This document shows positions 63,423 to 64,000 of a DNA stretch of 64,000 bases, piece by piece (positions within the stretch are counted from its first letter, which is position 1; every line of letters begins with the position of its first letter). The DNA is from an uncultured Phocaeicola sp. Lineage in GTDB: Bacteria > Bacteroidota > Bacteroidia > Bacteroidales > Bacteroidaceae. A model generated the notes under the pieces. It saw only the letters and a program-made list of their open reading frames with translations, was not told where the DNA came from and searched no databases. The position numbers and the translations under genes were made by a program. Where the stretch lies: NCBI GenBank assembly GCA_958434805.1, contig CAUBDX010000002.1:1-64000 (forward strand), given 5' to 3'.

Positions 63423-64000
63423 TTATTCTATCACCCATCGCTTATCATGCGCCACCGTCTTTTTCGGATCATAAATCATTCCTTCTTTGGTAGGGATTTT
63501 TATCACGTAAGTCCGCCCGCTGTGGTTGGACAAGGATGTTTCCCGTAACCAGGGATTCATATTCTTTAATATGGCCAGATTGATTCCTTTGCTGCGTGCG
63601 AAACGTGCCAAGTCTGCAATTCCTTTCGTCACAGTGATTTCCGTATAAGGAATAGGCGGATACAAATCCGATGCACGCAGGCGGAAACCGAAAGTAGTGG
63701 GGGCATTGAATAATTGTTTGGCGGCAAGAATGCGGTACACATACCGGGCAGTCTCTTCTACCAGTTGCAAATCCAACGAGTCGTCCACATCCTGTTTGGC
63801 CAGTTGGCTGGCAATGCGTGCCTGACCGGCATTGTAAGAGGCGGCGACAGCCACCCAGTCCTTATATTTTGCATACGCGTCTTTCAGATAGCGGCAGGCG
63901 GCACGGGTCGCTTTCTCAATATGGTAACGCTCGTCCACATTGTTGTTTACCTCCAATCCGTAATCCCGTCCCGTACCTTGCATGAATTGCCATAGTCCGG
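63423..64000 (-). CDS. MltD-like lytic transglycosylase, 3' part only
   Basis: The gene runs off the window; only the C-terminal part is seen. At the edge the frame reads GLWQFMQGTGRDYGLEVNNN, the middle of an SLT (transglycosylase) domain, followed by VDERYHIEKATRAACRYLKD and VAVAASYNAGQARIASQL, then YVYRILAAKQLF. These enzymes cut peptidoglycan to anhydromuropeptides in the periplasm. The C-terminal part (TEITVTKGIADLARFARSKG, then INLAILKNMNPWL) resembles a LysM-like wall-binding unit. The catalytic Glu and signal peptide lie beyond 64000. It converges with the channel gene across 25 bases. Confidence 0.88.
   Translation of the reverse strand, partial: GLWQFMQGTGRDYGLEVNNNVDERYHIEKATRAACRYLKDAYAKYKDWVAVAASYNAGQARIASQLAKQDVDDSLDLQLVEETARYVYRILAAKQLFNAPTTFGFRLRASDLYPPIPYTEITVTKGIADLARFARSKGINLAILKNMNPWLRETSLSNHSGRTYVIKIPTKEGMIYDPKKTVAHDKRWVIE

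Noticed and set aside
1..64000. CRISPR arrays, rRNA genes and riboswitches
   Set aside because: I looked for regularly spaced repeats, rRNA cores and typical riboswitch leaders and saw none; the only regular repeat is the three-unit array at 53161-53226, which is too short and lacks spacers.

Overview
The window looks like the chromosome of a gut Bacteroides or Phocaeicola species (my best guess is near P. vulgatus/dorei). The reasons are SusC/SusD pairs, ECF sigma/FecR pairs, GH92/GH97/GH109/GH130 enzymes, almost no Shine-Dalgarno sites, and promoters of the Bacteroides type (TTTG, about 19 bp, TAnnTTTG). No tools were run; family calls rest on motifs and remembered family features.

Layout. 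1-0.7 kb: an unknown gene. 0.9-3.1 kb: a GH36 alpha-galactosidase. 3.1-4.0 kb: no intact gene, one decayed fragment and a palindrome. 4.0-18.0 kb: polysaccharide utilization locus 1 (PUL1): ECF sigma, FecR anti-sigma, SusC with STN domain, SusD, a GH78-like enzyme, GH20, a LamG-EEP fusion and a DUF4091 protein. 18.2-20.9 kb: a graveyard of mobile DNA (decayed transposase, broken large serine recombinase, ISL3-type transposase tail) beside divergent tRNA-Phe and tRNA-Pro genes. 21.1-33.2 kb: GH27, a PAS-LuxR regulator, a nucleotidyltransferase-like protein, a MATE pump, a lipoprotein, the N-degron cluster clpS-clpA-aat, a PNPOx-like protein, an AraC regulator and two membrane proteins. 33.2-54.7 kb: a large mannose-oriented locus (PUL2): three GH92 enzymes, ECF sigma/FecR, SusC/SusD, an EEP lipoprotein, GH97, MFS, GH130 and GH109. 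54.8-64 kb: a third FecR/sigma pair with its own TonB-type receptor, GH2, a potassium channel, and the end of an MltD-like lytic transglycosylase that runs off the window.

How the parts work together. PUL1 and PUL2 use the FecR/STN relay: the SusC signalling domain senses ligand, FecR passes the signal through the inner membrane, and the sigma factor turns the locus on. PUL1 enzymes suggest a hexosamine-containing glycan with an unusual sugar and possibly a phosphodiester. PUL2 suggests high-mannose glycan: surface and periplasmic GH92s, then import by the MFS protein and phosphorolysis by the cytoplasmic GH130.

The most notable observation is that the third GH92 (39611-41923) has Gln where the other two have the catalytic acid Glu (HGNQP versus HGNEP). 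That change is known from a GH92 that removes mannose-1-phosphate caps. With a secreted EEP-fold phosphodiesterase/phosphatase in the same locus, this suggests a route for phosphorylated mannan or phosphorylated N-glycans.
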